Below are positions 6,082-6,224 of a DNA stretch of 6,224 nt, piece by piece. The stretch is taken from the NCBI GenBank assembly GCA_036824465.1, contig DAITAC010000162.1, positions 1-6,224 on the forward strand. The letters are read 5' to 3'. Every line of letters begins with the position of its first letter. Positions within the stretch are counted from its first letter, which is position 1. The notes beneath the pieces were generated by a model. The model searched no databases, had not been told where the DNA came from, and saw only the letters and a list, made by a program, of their open reading frames with translations. Both the position numbers and the translations under genes were made by a program. Source of the stretch: JAKOQB01 sp036824465 (lineage in GTDB: Bacteria; Pseudomonadota; Gammaproteobacteria; Burkholderiales; Burkholderiaceae_F).

Positions 6082-6224
6082 TCAAAGCACGAACATCAGC
6101 ACCGCCGCGATTGCGGGAAGGGAGAAGATCGCGGCGTAGCCAAGCAGCCTGAAAAAGGAGGACTCGGTTGGCCGCGACGGCCAGCCGTCACGCATGAAGG
6201 AAAAGATCACGCCGCGCCCGCGCT
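6082..6224 (-). CDS. C-terminal part of a hypothetical protein with terminal membrane helix, cut by window edge
   Basis: A minus-strand frame is open from the right edge (in-frame from 6222) to a TGA at 6084-6082, giving 46 residues. The last 21 or so (LLGYAAIFSLPAIAAVLMFVL) form a convincing hydrophobic helix after a basic, polar stretch RDGWPSRPTESSFFR. An internal ATG at 6195 would give a 37-residue small membrane protein, but it has no ribosome binding site, so a gene continuing beyond the edge is more likely. I do not recognise the family. It runs in the same direction as the operon but is separated from it by the nuclease remnant. Confidence 0.45.
   Translation of the reverse strand, partial: RGRGVIFSFMRDGWPSRPTESSFFRLLGYAAIFSLPAIAAVLMFVL

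Noticed and set aside
5765..6152. Two overlapping small open frames, 5765-6085 on minus and 5823-6152 on plus, as separate hypothetical genes
   Set aside because: The minus frame contains the 5' part of the decayed nuclease and then runs out of frame; the plus frame is its antisense. Neither has protein-like character over its whole length.
1..6224. CRISPR array, tRNA, rRNA or an intact insertion sequence
   Set aside because: No regularly spaced direct repeats, no cloverleaf or rRNA-like sequence, and no transposase motif or terminal repeats were seen on either strand.

Overview
GC-rich DNA of proteobacterial type. The base composition, codon use and protein styles would fit a beta- or gammaproteobacterium such as Burkholderiales or Xanthomonadales, but the lineage is an inference and no rRNA, tRNA or housekeeping gene is present to settle it. 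Everything that looks like a real gene lies on the minus strand, so transcription runs from right to left.

Layout from right to left (direction of transcription). (i) 6224-6082: the C-terminal end of an unrecognised protein with a terminal hydrophobic helix, entering from beyond the right edge. (ii) About 5935-5623: a decayed thermonuclease (SNase-fold) gene, frameshifted and missing catalytic residues. (iii) 5622-5436: a leader region with a 6-bp inverted repeat, a 9-bp inverted repeat that abuts the ribosome binding site, and a strong Shine-Dalgarno sequence. (iv) 5435-4287: a patatin-like phospholipase. (v) 4271-1389: a 960-residue protein with an active-looking CHAT (caspase-like) protease domain at its C terminus and what looks like a dead CHAT copy near its N terminus. 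(vi) 1375-242: a soluble metallo-beta-lactamase-fold hydrolase of the ComEC type. (vii) 241-1: a left flank with an unassigned open frame that runs off the edge.

The three central genes are separated by only 15 and 13 nt and read as one operon. Each encodes a class of hydrolase often used in bacterial conflict systems: a membrane-lipid hydrolase, a caspase-like protease and an MBL-fold hydrolase. A coherent hypothesis is an abortive-infection-type module. In it the CHAT protein senses or is activated by a trigger and proteolytically controls the patatin (membrane damage) and/or the MBL enzyme. No nucleotidyltransferase, STAND ATPase, CARF/SAVED or transmembrane pore protein is visible, so this is not a standard CBASS, Avs or gasdermin locus. 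The pseudogene beside it and the unrelated flanks are consistent with an accessory or island region. Function, partners and trigger are inferred, not shown by the sequence.
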